From the NCBI RefSeq assembly GCF_024814435.1, contig NZ_JANUXY010000005.1, forward strand, positions 161,954 through 225,953: 64,000 nucleotides of DNA, given 5' to 3'. This document shows positions 41,223-51,230 of this stretch, one piece after another. Made by a program: the position numbers and the translations under genes. The stretch is from Staphylococcus americanisciuri (lineage in GTDB: Bacteria > Bacillota > Bacilli > Staphylococcales > Staphylococcaceae). Position 1 is the stretch's first letter, and the number at the start of each line of letters is the position of its first letter. The notes beneath the pieces were generated by a model. It worked only from the letters and a program-made list of their open reading frames with translations, had not been told where the DNA came from and made no database searches.

Positions 41223-41918
41223 TTAAAGTTTGAAAGTTGCTGTATCTACTTTGATACCAGGTCCCATAGTAGTCGTTACTGAAACTGATTTAAAGTAAGT
41301 ACCTTTAGCTGATGCTGGTTTTGCTTTTGTCAAAACATCTAATAATGTTTTGAAGTTATCTACAAGCTTGTCAGTATCGAATGATACTTTACCAATAGAA
41401 GCATGTACGATACCTGCTTTTTCAGCACGGTATTCAACTTTACCAGCTTTAATTTCTTCTACAGCTTTTGTAACATCCATTGTTACAGTACCTGTTTTAG
41501 GGTTAGGCATTAAACCTTTAGGTCCTAATACACGACCTAATTTACCAACTTCACCCATCATATCAGGTGTTGCAACAACTACATCGAAATCAAACCAACC
41601 TTGTTGGATTTTATTAACATACTCAGCGTCGCCTACATAGTCAGCGCCTGCTGCTTCTGCTTCTGCAATTTTATCGCCTTTAGCGAATACTAATACGCGT
41701 TGTGATTTACCAGTACCATGTGGTAATACTACTGCGCCACGAATCTGTTGATCGTTTTTACGCGTATCAATTCCTAAACGGAATGCCACTTCAACTGAAG
41801 CGTCAAAGTTAGCAACAGAAGTTTCTTGTGCTAATTTAATCGCTTCTTCTACAGCATAATATGCTTGGCGATCAATTTTGCTAACTGCTTCTTGATACTT
41901 TTTACCTTTTTTAGCCAT
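41223..41918 (-). CDS. rplA: 50S ribosomal protein L1
   Basis: 231 residues from the ATG at 41916-41918, which has AAAGGAGGA upstream; a longer frame to 41984 has no ribosome site. Ends with the conserved [13 protein letters not shown]. Forms the L1 stalk and in many bacteria represses its own operon. It follows rplK by 190 bases in which I see no clear terminator. Confidence 0.98.
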   Translation of the reverse strand: MAKKGKKYQEAVSKIDRQAYYAVEEAIKLAQETSVANFDASVEVAFRLGIDTRKNDQQIRGAVVLPHGTGKSQRVLVFAKGDKIAEAEAAGADYVGDAEYVNKIQQGWFDFDVVVATPDMMGEVGKLGRVLGPKGLMPNPKTGTVTMDVTKAVEEIKAGKVEYRAEKAGIVHASIGKVSFDTDKLVDNFKTLLDVLTKAKPASAKGTYFKSVSVTTTMGPGIKVDTATFKL

Positions 41919-42108
41919 TATTATTCGTCCTCCTTTAGTGGTGTTATCGGAATGTCCTCCCACGTTTACTCGCCATAATAGCAAGTTGAGCGCAAATAAC
42001 CCAATGCATTACCACATCTTCAATGTCATCTATATAACAAAGGGGCTATCTGCGTTCACTACAAAATTTATCATTTGTTCGTATAATTGCGTGTTGATGT
42101 TAACTCAA

Positions 42109-42531
42109 TTACTCAACAACAATACCCATACTACGTGCAGTACCTTCAACGATACGCATAGCTGCTTCCTCGTCAGCAGCGTTTAAGTCTGGCATTTTCG
42201 TGTTAGCAATTTCACGTACTTGGTCTTTCGTTACAGTAGCAACTTTTGTTTTGTTAGGTTCACCAGAACCTTTTTCAACGCCTGCTGCTTTTTTAAGTAA
42301 TACTGCTGCAGGTGGTGTTTTTGTGATGAATGTAAATGAACGGTCTTCATATACATAAATCTCTACTGGAATAATTAAACCTACTTGTTCTTGCGTACGT
42401 GCGTTAAATTCCTTTGTGAAAGCCATAATGTTCACACCGGCTTGACCTAGTGCAGGACCAACTGGTGGTGCTGGGTTTGCTTTACCTGCTGGAATTTGTA
42501 ACTTAACTACTTTTTCTACTTTTTTAGCCAC
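42109..42531 (-). CDS. rplK: 50S ribosomal protein L11
   Basis: 140 residues from the GTG at 42529-42531, which has GGAGG at 8-base spacing; an in-frame GTG 9 bases upstream overlaps that site. The proline-rich [19 protein letters not shown] loop (thiostrepton-binding region) and [11 protein letters not shown] end are typical. The 5' region (42541-42612) holds two small hairpins (agggc/gccct and acatttcg/cgaaatgt) of unknown role. Confidence 0.98.
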   Translation of the reverse strand: MAKKVEKVVKLQIPAGKANPAPPVGPALGQAGVNIMAFTKEFNARTQEQVGLIIPVEIYVYEDRSFTFITKTPPAAVLLKKAAGVEKGSGEPNKTKVATVTKDQVREIANTKMPDLNAADEEAAMRIVEGTARSMGIVVE

Positions 42532-42696
42532 GATGTGCACCTCCTTGATATCGTGATGTGGTCACAGGGCTCATTTTTGCCCTCCCACTCTTAACATTTC
42601 GTGACGAAATGTAGCGCTATAAATGCGCGACTTCGTCATTATATCATTTAGATTATGAGATTACAACACAAAACTTTATTATCTTTTTACACTCAT

Positions 42697-43245
42697 TTAA
42701 AGTTTTTCAATTTGGTCAAACTCAACTTCAACTGGTGTTTCGCGTCCAAACATGTCTACTAATACCGTTAATTTGAACTTGTCCGCTTCGATGCTCTCAA
42801 CCTCACCTACTTGATTAGCAAATGGACCAGAAGTTACGCGCACTTGTTCTCCAAGCTCAACTTCAACATCAATTGTCTTCTCTTTCATACCCATTTGTTT
42901 CAAGATAAAACGTGCCTCTTCCGGCAACAATGGATTTGGCTTTGAACCCGCACCGGCAGATCCAACAAAACCTGTTACACCTGGCGTATTGCGCACAACG
43001 TACCATGACTCATCTGTCATGATTAGCTCAACTAACACATAACCAGGGAATGTTTTCTTCATTGATTTTTTTGCTTTGCCGTCTTTTACTTGTGTTTCCT
43101 CTTCTTCAGGAATTACAACACGGAAAATTTGTTCAGTCATATTCATAGACTCAACACGTTTTTCTAAGTTTTGTTTGACTTTATTCTCATATCCTGAATA
43201 GGTATGAACTGCATACCAATGTTTCGCACCTAAATCTTCAGACAT
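42697..43245 (-). CDS. nusG: Transcription termination/antitermination protein NusG
   Basis: 182 residues. N-terminal NGN domain (KHWYAVHTYSGYENKVKQNL), the FPGYVLVE strand and a C-terminal KOW domain (VRVTSGPFANQVGEV). Binds RNA polymerase and couples it to ribosome or Rho. ATG with GAGGAG upstream; follows secE by 19 bases. Confidence 0.98.
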   Translation of the reverse strand: MSEDLGAKHWYAVHTYSGYENKVKQNLEKRVESMNMTEQIFRVVIPEEEETQVKDGKAKKSMKKTFPGYVLVELIMTDESWYVVRNTPGVTGFVGSAGAGSKPNPLLPEEARFILKQMGMKEKTIDVEVELGEQVRVTSGPFANQVGEVESIEADKFKLTVLVDMFGRETPVEVEFDQIEKL

Positions 43246-43264
43246 GCTGACATCTCCTCACTCA

Positions 43265-43444
43265 CTATTTTATCATTTTAATTACTTGACCAATTCCAAT
43301 ATCCAAACCGTAGAAAAATAGCATGAAGAATACTACTGTACATACTACGATTGTCGTATATTTCACAAGTTCTGGTCCCGTTGGCCAGCTTGTTTTTTCC
43401 ATCTCTGACTTAACACCTTGGAAGAAACTTTCCTTTTTAGCCAT
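43265..43444 (-). CDS. secE: Preprotein translocase subunit SecE
   Basis: 59 residues from the ATG at 43442-43444 (MAKKESFF); a more upstream ATG lies 2 bases from the GGAGG site and is less likely. Amphipathic N-terminus with the conserved [11 protein letters not shown], then a single membrane helix (about 30-50). Part of SecYEG. Confidence 0.95.
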   Translation of the reverse strand: MAKKESFFQGVKSEMEKTSWPTGPELVKYTTIVVCTVVFFMLFFYGLDIGIGQVIKMIK

Positions 43445-43462
43445 AATTGTCATTACCTCCAA

Positions 43463-43606
43463 TTATTTGGATTCTTTATGAAGTGTATGTGTTTGACATG
43501 CCGCACAAAATTTCTTCAACGTTAACCTATCATTACGGTTAGCAGATTTCGGAACGTGATAATTACGACTGCCACATTTTTCACAACTAAGTGGTACTTT
43601 TTTCAC
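43463..43606 (-). CDS. rpmG: 50S ribosomal protein L33, zinc-binding (C+) form
   Basis: 47 residues, found by translation. GTG start at 43604-43606 with AAGGTGAG upstream, TAA at 43463-43465. Two CxxC pairs (Cys8/Cys11 and Cys34/Cys37) mark the zinc-containing form; ENK-like NRNDRLTLKKFC is characteristic. Sits between sigH and secE as in S. aureus. Genomes of this genus carry several L33 genes. Confidence 0.93.
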   Translation of the reverse strand: MKKVPLSCEKCGSRNYHVPKSANRNDRLTLKKFCAACQTHTLHKESK

Positions 43607-43664
43607 TTTAACTCACCTTAATCCTATAATACTCATTAACTATACATAAGGTCGCATTCAGTTG

Positions 43665-44246
43665 TCAATCAACATTCGCCTGCAATGCTGCTTTCAACTT
43701 TTGACGCACACGATAAATCGTATTATAGACTTTTTTGATATCTACCGCCATTGCTCGCGCGATTTCTGCAGGTTTCCATTCCTGATATAAATAGCAACAC
43801 ACTTGCTGTTCCATCGGCGTCATGGATAAAAACACTTCATTGTAAACTTCTAAAAGCATGTCATTGCGAAGTGCTAGATCAATTGTATTACCATGCACTT
43901 GATGGTCATATTGCGTTTGACGAAACAACGACTGGACATACGTCTGAAAAATACGCTTACGTATCATTTTTTTACGCCTATAATCCAGCTTACGACAGCG
44001 AATTGTCTTGTTGATATAATGCTCTATTGGTACATCGCTATGCACATCTCCTGTACGCAATTTATTGTACAGTGCAAACATCGTCTCCTGTACTAAATCT
44101 TCACGTTCATCTTTATGCACACTATAATCGTTGAAACATTGCATCGCACGCTGTTGGATATAGTTGAGCTGTTGTTCCATCAAGCTCGGCTCTATTGCTG
44201 CGTGGGGGTGAGAGTGGGGACGTAAATACGGATGCTTCTGACTCAT
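43665..44246 (-). CDS. sigH: RNA polymerase sigma factor SigH/ComX-like
   Basis: 193 residues. Region 2 (DEREDLVQETMFALYNKLR, then DYRRKKM) and region 4 with a helix-turn-helix near the end (WKPAEIARAMAVDIKKVYNTIYRVRQKL). Its position, between rpmG-secE-nusG and the NYN-domain gene, is that of S. aureus sigH, the cryptic competence sigma factor. ATG with GAGGCGA upstream. The gene is intact with no frameshift. Activation conditions are not visible. Confidence 0.87.
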   Translation of the reverse strand: MSQKHPYLRPHSHPHAAIEPSLMEQQLNYIQQRAMQCFNDYSVHKDEREDLVQETMFALYNKLRTGDVHSDVPIEHYINKTIRCRKLDYRRKKMIRKRIFQTYVQSLFRQTQYDHQVHGNTIDLALRNDMLLEVYNEVFLSMTPMEQQVCCYLYQEWKPAEIARAMAVDIKKVYNTIYRVRQKLKAALQANVD

Positions 44247-44325
44247 GGTATCGCCTCGCTTCGTTAAAAAGATGCCTTATAAGATTATGAGGTTCCTTGT
44301 CAAAAAGCAAATCGGGGCTTTTCAG

Positions 44326-44847
44326 TTATTTCCGCTCTCCACGTCTTATTTTCTCAAACTCTGTCAATACTTCTTCAGATAATTGCATGCGCGTGCGTGG
44401 CTTTTGCTCTTCAAATGACGATATCGTCTTAGAAACTGCCACCTTATTCTCTTTCAAATGACGCCACATCTCACGCGACGAAATGCGATACGCACCCGTA
44501 CCAAAAATGGCGTGTTGCTCACTCATATCACTTGTTACAACCGTGATATGCGTAATGTGTTTGTTATAAATATTATAGACATAACGTTCAATAAAGCTGT
44601 CTGCTGTTTCCCCTTCTTTAGTGAAGATGACATGCACACCGTGATAGACTGTTTCTGATTGTGGTGTACCCTGCTCATATGCATCAAAGACACAAATAAT
44701 ACGACCTTTAACAAGCGCATTGTAGTTTGCAATCTCCATCAGCAGTTGCTCTCTCGCCTCTTCCAAGTTTTCCTTGGCGAGACGCATCAATTCTGATGAC
44801 TGCCCGATCATGTTATAACCGTCGATAATCACGTAATAGTCTTTCAT
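44326..44847 (-). CDS. NYN-domain endoribonuclease, Rae1/YacP family
   Basis: 173 residues if started at the ATG 44845-44847; a GTG directly before it (44848-44850) is an equally placed alternative after a GGTGA site inside rlmB. PIN-like NYN domain with YYVIIDGYNMIG, CVFDAYEQG and VTSDMSEQHAIFG acidic motifs. In B. subtilis Rae1 cuts mRNA in the ribosomal A site. Directly follows the rlmB stop, so coupled. Confidence 0.86.
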   Translation of the reverse strand: MKDYYVIIDGYNMIGQSSELMRLAKENLEEAREQLLMEIANYNALVKGRIICVFDAYEQGTPQSETVYHGVHVIFTKEGETADSFIERYVYNIYNKHITHITVVTSDMSEQHAIFGTGAYRISSREMWRHLKENKVAVSKTISSFEEQKPRTRMQLSEEVLTEFEKIRRGERK

Positions 44848-44850
44848 CAC

Positions 44851-45600
44851 TTACTTGTCACCGCCGATAGGTTGACGTTTTCTGAACACCTCGTACATCA
44901 TCAAACTCGCTGCTACTGATGCATTCAAACTATTCACGTGACCAACCATAGGAATTTTTATATAAAAATCGCACTTCTCCTTAACACGACGACTCATGCC
45001 TTGTCCTTCACTACCAATCACAATAGCAAGTGGCATATCTGCCTGCATTTGACGATAATCTGTCGCGTTGTTCGCTTCTGTACCCGCAACCCAATAACCT
45101 TGCTCTTTCAACACATCAATCGTTTGCGATAAGTTAGTTACACGCATTACTGGTACGTGTTGAATTGCGCCTGTTGATGCTTTAGCTACTGTTTGTGTCA
45201 ATGCAACAGAACGTCGTTTCGGAATAATAACACCATCCACACCTGTAGCATCTGCCGTTCTCAAAATAGAACCTAAGTTATGGGGATCTTCTAAACCATC
45301 GAGAATCAATACTGTCGATAACGTATCCTTTGTCTCTTGTTGTTCTAAAAAGTGTTCTAATGTTTCGTATTCATAAGGCGCTATATATGCTGCAACACCT
45401 TGATGGGGCGCTTTGGAAATTTGATCTAATTTTGATTTTGGTACTGTCTGAACGACGAGTTTTAGATCTTTTGCATATTTTAAAATATCATCAATCTGTT
45501 GCTTTTTAACCCCTTCTTGAATCAATACCTTATTCACTACATGACCGGTCGTAATTGCCTCACGAACAGCATGACGACCAACAATCACTTCTGATTCCAT
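44851..45600 (-). CDS. rlmB: 23S rRNA (guanosine-2251-2'-O)-methyltransferase
   Basis: 249 residues, SpoU/TrmH knotted fold: N-terminal L30e-like substrate-binding domain, then [21 protein letters not shown] and the C-terminal [15 protein letters not shown] motif III. ATG with AAGAGGTG upstream, 3 bases after mrnC. Confidence 0.92.
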   Translation of the reverse strand: MESEVIVGRHAVREAITTGHVVNKVLIQEGVKKQQIDDILKYAKDLKLVVQTVPKSKLDQISKAPHQGVAAYIAPYEYETLEHFLEQQETKDTLSTVLILDGLEDPHNLGSILRTADATGVDGVIIPKRRSVALTQTVAKASTGAIQHVPVMRVTNLSQTIDVLKEQGYWVAGTEANNATDYRQMQADMPLAIVIGSEGQGMSRRVKEKCDFYIKIPMVGHVNSLNASVAASLMMYEVFRKRQPIGGDK

Positions 45601-45603
45601 CGC

Positions 45604-46005
45604 TTAACACCTCTTTTCTACACGTTTTACAATTTCATTCAATAATTCTATGATACGACTTTCTTGCTGTGTTAAATGCAAATAGCCAATAATCGCTTCA
45701 AGCCCCGAACTTTTCCGATACGTTTGAACATCTGTATTCTTAGCCTTCGTATGACTTTTTGCATTGCGACCACGCTTCACGATTGCCAACTCACTTTCTG
45801 TAAACCAATCATCTGCGAGCAATGCTTCCAACGTCTGGGCTTGACTCTTAGCAGAAACGAACCGTTTGGCTTCCTGATGCAAACGGTTCGGTTTACTTTG
45901 GTACTTTACAATAATGTGACCACGTACAAATTGGTCAAGCACCGCATCACCCATATAAGCAAGTGTCAATGGGCTCAACATTTTGAAATCGATCTGCTTA
46001 GACAC
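45604..46005 (-). CDS. mrnC: Mini-ribonuclease III
   Basis: 133 residues, a lone RNase III catalytic domain lacking the dsRNA-binding domain. [16 protein letters not shown] holds the catalytic acidic residues. Matures 23S rRNA. It starts at GTG (46003-46005), overlapping the cysS stop by 8 bases, a coupling common in Firmicutes. Confidence 0.92.
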   Translation of the reverse strand: MSKQIDFKMLSPLTLAYMGDAVLDQFVRGHIIVKYQSKPNRLHQEAKRFVSAKSQAQTLEALLADDWFTESELAIVKRGRNAKSHTKAKNTDVQTYRKSSGLEAIIGYLHLTQQESRIIELLNEIVKRVEKRC

Positions 46006-47398
46006 GCTTAAATCTCACACCTTGTGGCGTATCTTCTAAAATAATGTTTTGTGCTTTGAGCTGGTCACGAATCTCATCAGCACGTGCAAAGTCTTTGTTT
46101 TTGCGCGCTTCATTGCGTTCTTCAATCAATGCCTCAACGTCCGCATCAAGTAATTCTGCCGCTTGCGCTGATTGTAACGGAACACCTAATACATCACTAA
46201 AGATTTGGAATACTTCTTTAAAGTGGTTAATGACTGCTGTTGCTGTATTGTCTTCTAACAAGTATTTATTTGCAAGTTTCGCCAAATCATACCACACAGT
46301 AATCGCATTTGCTGTATTAAAATCATCATCCATCACTTTTTCAAACTGCGCTAAAATCGCATCAATTTGATCGATGTATGCCTGTTCGACAACTAAATCC
46401 GTCGCTATCGCTTCACGCGCAAGTAATGCTTCGTAACTATTGCGAATACGTGCCAATCCACTTTTTGCCGCTTCAACGAGCTCTAAGTTATAGTTGATTG
46501 GGCTGCGATAATGCACACTAATCATAAAGAAACGCAACACATCTGGATCAATTTCTTTAATAATATCATGGACTAAAATAAAGTTTCCGAGTGACTTGCT
46601 CATTTTCTCGTTATCTATATTGATGAAACCATTGTGCATCCAGTAGTTTGCAAATGGTGCATGGTTGTGACATTCAGATTGCGCAATTTCATTTTCATGG
46701 TGTGGAAACTGTAAGTCACTGCCACCTGCATGAATATCAATTGTTGGTCCCAACTTCTCGAACGCCATAACAGAACATTCAATGTGCCAGCCCGGACGTC
46801 CTTCGCCAAATGGACTCTCCCAACTTATTTCACCCGGTTTCGCTTTTTTCCACAAAGTAAAGTCTAACGCATCTTCCTTGTTTTCACCTTGTTCAATACG
46901 TGCACCTACTTTTAAATCGTCAAGTGATTGGTGACTGAGCTTGCCATACTTATCAAACTGACGCGTTCTAAAGTAAACATCACCACCACTTTCATACGCA
47001 TAACCCTCATCAACTAATTTTTTAATAAACGCGATGATTTCATCCATATGATCCATCACACGTGGGTTAGACGTCGCTGGTTTTACATTTAAAGCACCTG
47101 TATCTTCATAAAATGCTTTAATATATCGGTCTGCGATTTCCGGAACTGTTTCACCTAATTCTTGTGCACGCTTAATGAGTTTATCGTCCACATCTGTAAA
47201 GTTAGATACATAGTTCACTTCAAACCCTTTATATTCTAAATAACGTCTTACCACATCATAGTTAATAGCTGGACGTGCATTCCCGATATGAATGTAGTTG
47301 TATACAGTTGGGCCACATACATACATTTTGACCTTGCCGGGTTCAATCGGTTTGAACGGCTCTTTTTGACGCGTTAATGTGTTATATAATGTAATCAT
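45998..47398 (-). CDS. cysS: Cysteinyl-tRNA synthetase
   Basis: 466 residues from the ATG at 47396-47398 (MITLYNTLT) with GGGGAG upstream; a longer in-frame start within cysE has no support. Class I synthetase: [16 protein letters not shown] with the HIGH motif and first zinc cysteine, HIECSVMA and [10 protein letters not shown] zinc ligands, and KMSKS. It overlaps cysE by 17 bases. Regulated with cysE by the upstream cysteine T-box. Confidence 0.97.
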   Translation of the reverse strand: MITLYNTLTRQKEPFKPIEPGKVKMYVCGPTVYNYIHIGNARPAINYDVVRRYLEYKGFEVNYVSNFTDVDDKLIKRAQELGETVPEIADRYIKAFYEDTGALNVKPATSNPRVMDHMDEIIAFIKKLVDEGYAYESGGDVYFRTRQFDKYGKLSHQSLDDLKVGARIEQGENKEDALDFTLWKKAKPGEISWESPFGEGRPGWHIECSVMAFEKLGPTIDIHAGGSDLQFPHHENEIAQSECHNHAPFANYWMHNGFINIDNEKMSKSLGNFILVHDIIKEIDPDVLRFFMISVHYRSPINYNLELVEAAKSGLARIRNSYEALLAREAIATDLVVEQAYIDQIDAILAQFEKVMDDDFNTANAITVWYDLAKLANKYLLEDNTATAVINHFKEVFQIFSDVLGVPLQSAQAAELLDADVEALIEERNEARKNKDFARADEIRDQLKAQNIILEDTPQGVRFKRV

Positions 47399-48023
47399 CT
47401 TTAATCTCCCCGTTTTTCGTTTGTTCGAGTTGCTTTTCAAGTTGCTTAATTTGTTCATAAATTGGGTCTGGTAAGTTCAAGTGATCGAACGTTTTACCAA
47501 TACGCTTGCCATCTTGCTTAACAATACGTCCAGGAATCCCTACAACCGTTGTGTAACTTGGAACATCTCTTAGTACCACTGAATTCGCCCCAATATTAAC
47601 ATTAGAATGCACTTTAATATTGCCTAGTACTTTTGAACCTGCCGCAATCAGAACATTGTCGCCAATATCTGGATGACGCTTGCCCTTTTCTTTCCCTGTT
47701 CCACCTAACGTCACACCTTGATAAATCGTTACGTTATCACCAATCGTACATGTTTCACCGATGACGACACCCATCCCATGATCAATAAATAAGCGCCGCC
47801 CTATCTTAGCACCTGGATGTATTTCGATACCTGTGAAAAAGCGTGAAACTTGTGAAATGGCACGCGCTAAAATATAGTGCTTCTTTTGGTATAGTTTATG
47901 TGCAATTAAATGACTCCATACTGCATGTAACCCCGCATATGTCGTAATGACTTCAAAAGCTGAACGCGCAGCAGGATCCTGCTCGAATACCATTTTCACA
48001 TCATCCATCATACGTCTTAACAT
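47382..48023 (-). CDS. cysE: Serine O-acetyltransferase
   Basis: 213 residues from the ATG at 48021-48023, with GAGGGGGG 7 bases upstream; an in-frame TTG 24 bases earlier precedes that site. Helical N-terminal domain, then left-handed beta-helix hexapeptide repeats ([19 protein letters not shown]). Makes O-acetylserine for cysteine synthesis. First gene after the T-box. Confidence 0.95.
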   Translation of the reverse strand: MLRRMMDDVKMVFEQDPAARSAFEVITTYAGLHAVWSHLIAHKLYQKKHYILARAISQVSRFFTGIEIHPGAKIGRRLFIDHGMGVVIGETCTIGDNVTIYQGVTLGGTGKEKGKRHPDIGDNVLIAAGSKVLGNIKVHSNVNIGANSVVLRDVPSYTTVVGIPGRIVKQDGKRIGKTFDHLNLPDPIYEQIKQLEKQLEQTKNGEIKDDYII

Positions 48024-48061
48024 TTGCGTTCCCCCCTCATTTCTCAAGGTTTTATATTCGT

Positions 48062-48275
48062 AAAAACAGCACCCCTAACATTCATTGTCAGAGGTGCTGT
48101 TGCACGGTTCCACTCTCATTAATATACACCAGCATCACGCTAGGTATATTCACTCATTATTTGCTATAGCATTGTTATCCTAAAGGTGCATTCAGCTATA
48201 TACATGATGTACTCGCAGCAACCGTACACTCTCTGAGACACGCATTGTAGCTTACTAATCCTTTATTCCAAATCA
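48062..48275 (-). ncRNA. Cysteine T-box riboswitch ahead of cysE-cysS
   Basis: Minus-strand leader of about 210 bases. It has a stem I region with the AGAGAG element and a distal loop, a specifier context GAA-UGC-ACC where UGC (48190-48188) is a cysteine codon, the T-box core GTGGAACCGTGC (48112-48101), and then an 11-base terminator stem (acagcacccct with agaggtgctgt, 48066-48100) with five T. Uncharged tRNA-Cys would stabilise the antiterminator and permit transcription of cysE and cysS. Confidence 0.88.
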
Positions 48276-48280
48276 CTTTA

Positions 48281-48309
48281 ATAGTAGTCGATTTATCCAT
48301 TGATATCAA
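48281..48309 (-). promoter_or_regulatory. Sigma-A promoter of the T-box-cysE-cysS transcript
   Basis: Minus strand TTGATA (48309-48304), 17-base spacer, TACTAT (48286-48281). It lies right after the gltX stop. Confidence 0.75.
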
Positions 48310-48329
48310 GTTAAATACTTCGCACACGT

Positions 48330-49784
48330 TTAGAGTAGCTTTTGGATACGTGTGAGCACTTTATCTTTGCCAAGTACTTCCATTGTGTTTGGCAATTCTG
48401 GTCCATGCATTTGTCCAGTAACTGCAACACGAATTGGCATAAAGAGTTGTTTACCTTTAATACCCGTTTCTTTTTGCACTGCTTTAATTTCTTTCTTGAT
48501 ATCTTCTGCTTTGAATGATTCAAGCGCTTCTAACTTACCACTCAATACACGCATCAGTTCTGGCACTTGTTCTCCATTCAATACTTCTTGAGCCGCTTCA
48601 TCTAATGCTTTTTCGTCACGGAAGAACAATTCAGAAAGCGGTACAATTTCACCTGCATAACTCATTTGTTCTTGGTATAACGCAACCAATTTGCGCCCCC
48701 ATTCAAGATCCGCTTCAGATGGTGATTCTGGTAATAAACCTGCCTTAATCATATGTGGCAATGTCATTTCGAATACCGCCTCAGCATCTTTCTCCTTCAT
48801 GTATTGGTTATTAATCCATTCAAGCTTTTGTTTATCGAAAAATGCCGGTGATTTTGATAGACGTTTTTCAGTAAAAATATCGATGAATTCTTGTTTAGAG
48901 AAAATCTCTTCTTCGCCTTCTGGAGACCAACCTAACAATGCGATAAAGTTGAAAATCGCTTCAGGAAGGTAACCCAAATCGCGATATTGCTCGATAAATT
49001 GTAAAATCTGACCATCACGTTTACTCAATTTCTTACGTTGTTCATTAACGATTAGTGTCATATGACCAAAACGTGGTGGTTCCCAACCAAATGTTTCATA
49101 AATCATTAATTGCTTTGGTGTATTAGAAATATGGTCATCACCACGAATAACGTCTGTAATTTCCATATAGTGATCGTCTACCGCAACCGCAAAGTTATAG
49201 GTTGGCACACCGTCTTTTTTCACGATAACCCAGTCGCCAAAGTTGTCTGATTCAAATGACACTTCACCTTTAACCATATCATCGAACTTATACGTGCGAT
49301 CTTGCGGTACACGGAAACGAATCGATGGTTTGCGACCTTCCGCTTCAAATTGTGCACGCTCTTCTTCTGTTAAGTGCGCATGTTTACCGCCATATCTTGG
49401 CATTTCGCCGCGTGCAATTTGTTCTTGACGTTCTGCTTCTAACTCTTCTTCCGTCATATAACATTTGTACGCTTTATCTTCGGCTAACAACTGATCAATT
49501 AATGGTTGATAAATATGACCTCGTTCAGATTGACGATATGGACCATAACCTTTATCCTTGTCCACTGATTCATCCCAGTCAAGCCCTAACCATTGTAAGT
49601 TGTTAAATTGTGATGATTCACCGTCTTCTAAGTTACGTTTTGAATCCGTATCTTCAATACGAATCACAAAGTCGCCACCATAATGTTTAGCGAATAAATA
49701 GTTAAATAATGCTGTACGTGCGTTACCGATATGCAAATAACCTGTTGGACTTGGTGCATATCTTACTCTTACTCGTTCACTCAT
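48330..49784 (-). CDS. gltX: Glutamyl-tRNA synthetase
   Basis: 484 residues from the ATG at 49782-49784 ([15 protein letters not shown]) with AGGAGTG upstream; the longer frame includes that site. Class I synthetase: HIGN of the HIGH motif near residues 17-20, and KLSKR near 250. Presumably the non-discriminating form, as Gram-positives make Gln-tRNA by amidation. No terminator is seen before the cysE promoter, so readthrough into the T-box leader is possible. Confidence 0.97.
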   Translation of the reverse strand: MSERVRVRYAPSPTGYLHIGNARTALFNYLFAKHYGGDFVIRIEDTDSKRNLEDGESSQFNNLQWLGLDWDESVDKDKGYGPYRQSERGHIYQPLIDQLLAEDKAYKCYMTEEELEAERQEQIARGEMPRYGGKHAHLTEEERAQFEAEGRKPSIRFRVPQDRTYKFDDMVKGEVSFESDNFGDWVIVKKDGVPTYNFAVAVDDHYMEITDVIRGDDHISNTPKQLMIYETFGWEPPRFGHMTLIVNEQRKKLSKRDGQILQFIEQYRDLGYLPEAIFNFIALLGWSPEGEEEIFSKQEFIDIFTEKRLSKSPAFFDKQKLEWINNQYMKEKDAEAVFEMTLPHMIKAGLLPESPSEADLEWGRKLVALYQEQMSYAGEIVPLSELFFRDEKALDEAAQEVLNGEQVPELMRVLSGKLEALESFKAEDIKKEIKAVQKETGIKGKQLFMPIRVAVTGQMHGPELPNTMEVLGKDKVLTRIQKLL

Positions 49785-49942
49785 CGTATTCACTCCTGTT
49801 TTAATCTTCAATTGTTATATTATAGCATGAGAGTCCTACAGAAATCTCATGTTTTAACAAAGATTTCATTGTATGCCCCGATAAAGGTAACTCGATTTGT
49901 GGCTAGCCTCTAAGTACAAACACACTTTAGCCATCAGCTATC

Positions 49943-50425
49943 CTAACCTTGTTGCTGGATTACGGACACAATCGCTTGCGCGGCAATACCTTCTTGACGA
50001 CCTGTAAAGCCAAGTTTTTCACTCGTCGTCGCTTTGACATTTACACGTTCGACATCGACTTCAAACAAGTCTGCAATCACTTGTCGCATCGTATCAATGT
50101 GCGGACGAAACTTTGGACGTTCTGCAATAATTGTCGCGTCAACGTTATTAATTACATAACCGAGTGCTTTTACTTCTGCATAGGCTTCTTTTAACAACAC
50201 TTTAGAATCTGCATCTTTAAACTGGCTATCCGTATCTGGGAATAATTTACCAATATCACCTAGTGCACAGGCACCTAAAAATGCGTCTGTAATGGCATGT
50301 AATAATACGTCTGCATCACTGTGACCTTTTAAGCCATGCGTATGTGGCACTTCAATACCACCGATAATTAACGGACGTGCTGCATCAAACGCATGAACAT
50401 CATAACCTAAGCCTACTCTAAACAT
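49943..50425 (-). CDS. ispF: 2-C-methyl-D-erythritol 2,4-cyclodiphosphate synthase
   Basis: 160 residues, a MEP-pathway enzyme. Zinc ligands Asp9, His11 and His43 lie in GYDVHAF and [10 protein letters not shown]; the [11 protein letters not shown] end is typical. Three bases after ispD, with AGGAG inside the ispD end. Confirms use of the non-mevalonate isoprenoid route. 158 bases separate it from gltX. Confidence 0.95.
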   Translation of the reverse strand: MFRVGLGYDVHAFDAARPLIIGGIEVPHTHGLKGHSDADVLLHAITDAFLGACALGDIGKLFPDTDSQFKDADSKVLLKEAYAEVKALGYVINNVDATIIAERPKFRPHIDTMRQVIADLFEVDVERVNVKATTSEKLGFTGRQEGIAAQAIVSVIQQQG

Positions 50426-50428
50426 GAT

Positions 50429-51115
50429 CTATTCGCTCCTTTTTTCAATAATTGCTTGTGCATTTGTTAAATCTTCTTTCGTCGTCACTTTAATGTTATC
50501 GTAATTGCCTTCTACCATAAACACCGACTGACCTGCATGTTCAAGTAATGATGCATCATCTGTACCAACGATGCCCTCAGCCTGCGCTGTCTCATAAGCA
50601 TGTTTCAATACACCGTAAGTTGCTCCTTGTGGCGTTTGTACTTGCCATAAATATTGACGCGCTAATGTTTCAGTAACAAATTGATTATGCACTACTTTAA
50701 TCGTATCTTTTGCCTTAACACCGATAACCGCTGCACCGTGGGTATTAATCGCATCAGCAAGCGTATGAATCACTGATTGCGTAATAAAAGGACGCGCGCC
50801 ATCATGAACCAGCACGACATCGTCCTCTGCTACGTCTAGTTGATCAATGACTTTATGAATGCTTTCTTGACGCTCACGACCCCCTGCGACCAATTTTTTC
50901 ACTTTATCGAAACGCGCCAACAACTTCGTCAATTGTTCACGGTCATCAGGCTGAATTGCAAGGTAAATTCCTTTACACGCCGAATCTTGTTGAAAAACAT
51001 CGACGGTATGCTCAATGATCGTTTGCTGTGCGATTTTAATCAATAATTTGTTATATGTGTATCCCATACGTGTCCCTTTCCCTGCTGCTGGGATAATCAC
51101 GTGATAATTCGTCAT
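50429..51115 (-). CDS. ispD: 2-C-methyl-D-erythritol 4-phosphate cytidylyltransferase
   Basis: 228 residues. Nucleotidyltransferase fold with the N-terminal IPAAGKGTRMG CTP-binding loop, VLVHDGARPF and VQTPQGATYGVL. The Asp/Gly-rich TDDASLLEHAG segment matches IspD. TarI, a related cytidylyltransferase for ribitol-phosphate, is an alternative in staphylococci, but the coupling to ispF supports IspD. ATG with AAGGTGG upstream. Confidence 0.9.
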   Translation of the reverse strand: MTNYHVIIPAAGKGTRMGYTYNKLLIKIAQQTIIEHTVDVFQQDSACKGIYLAIQPDDREQLTKLLARFDKVKKLVAGGRERQESIHKVIDQLDVAEDDVVLVHDGARPFITQSVIHTLADAINTHGAAVIGVKAKDTIKVVHNQFVTETLARQYLWQVQTPQGATYGVLKHAYETAQAEGIVGTDDASLLEHAGQSVFMVEGNYDNIKVTTKEDLTNAQAIIEKRSE

Positions 51116-51230
51116 TTATTTAGCCACCTTTTTACTTTATCGCCTACAAACAAGTACGCTTCCATAGAACAGATAACTTTCGCACACTACTAAATAGTCA
51201 TACCATCATCCTATAAGTACACCTGTCCTG

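Noticed and set aside
50429..51115. ispD product as TarI (ribitol-phosphate cytidylyltransferase)
   Set aside because: Coupling to ispF with a 3-base gap and absence of tar genes nearby favour IspD.
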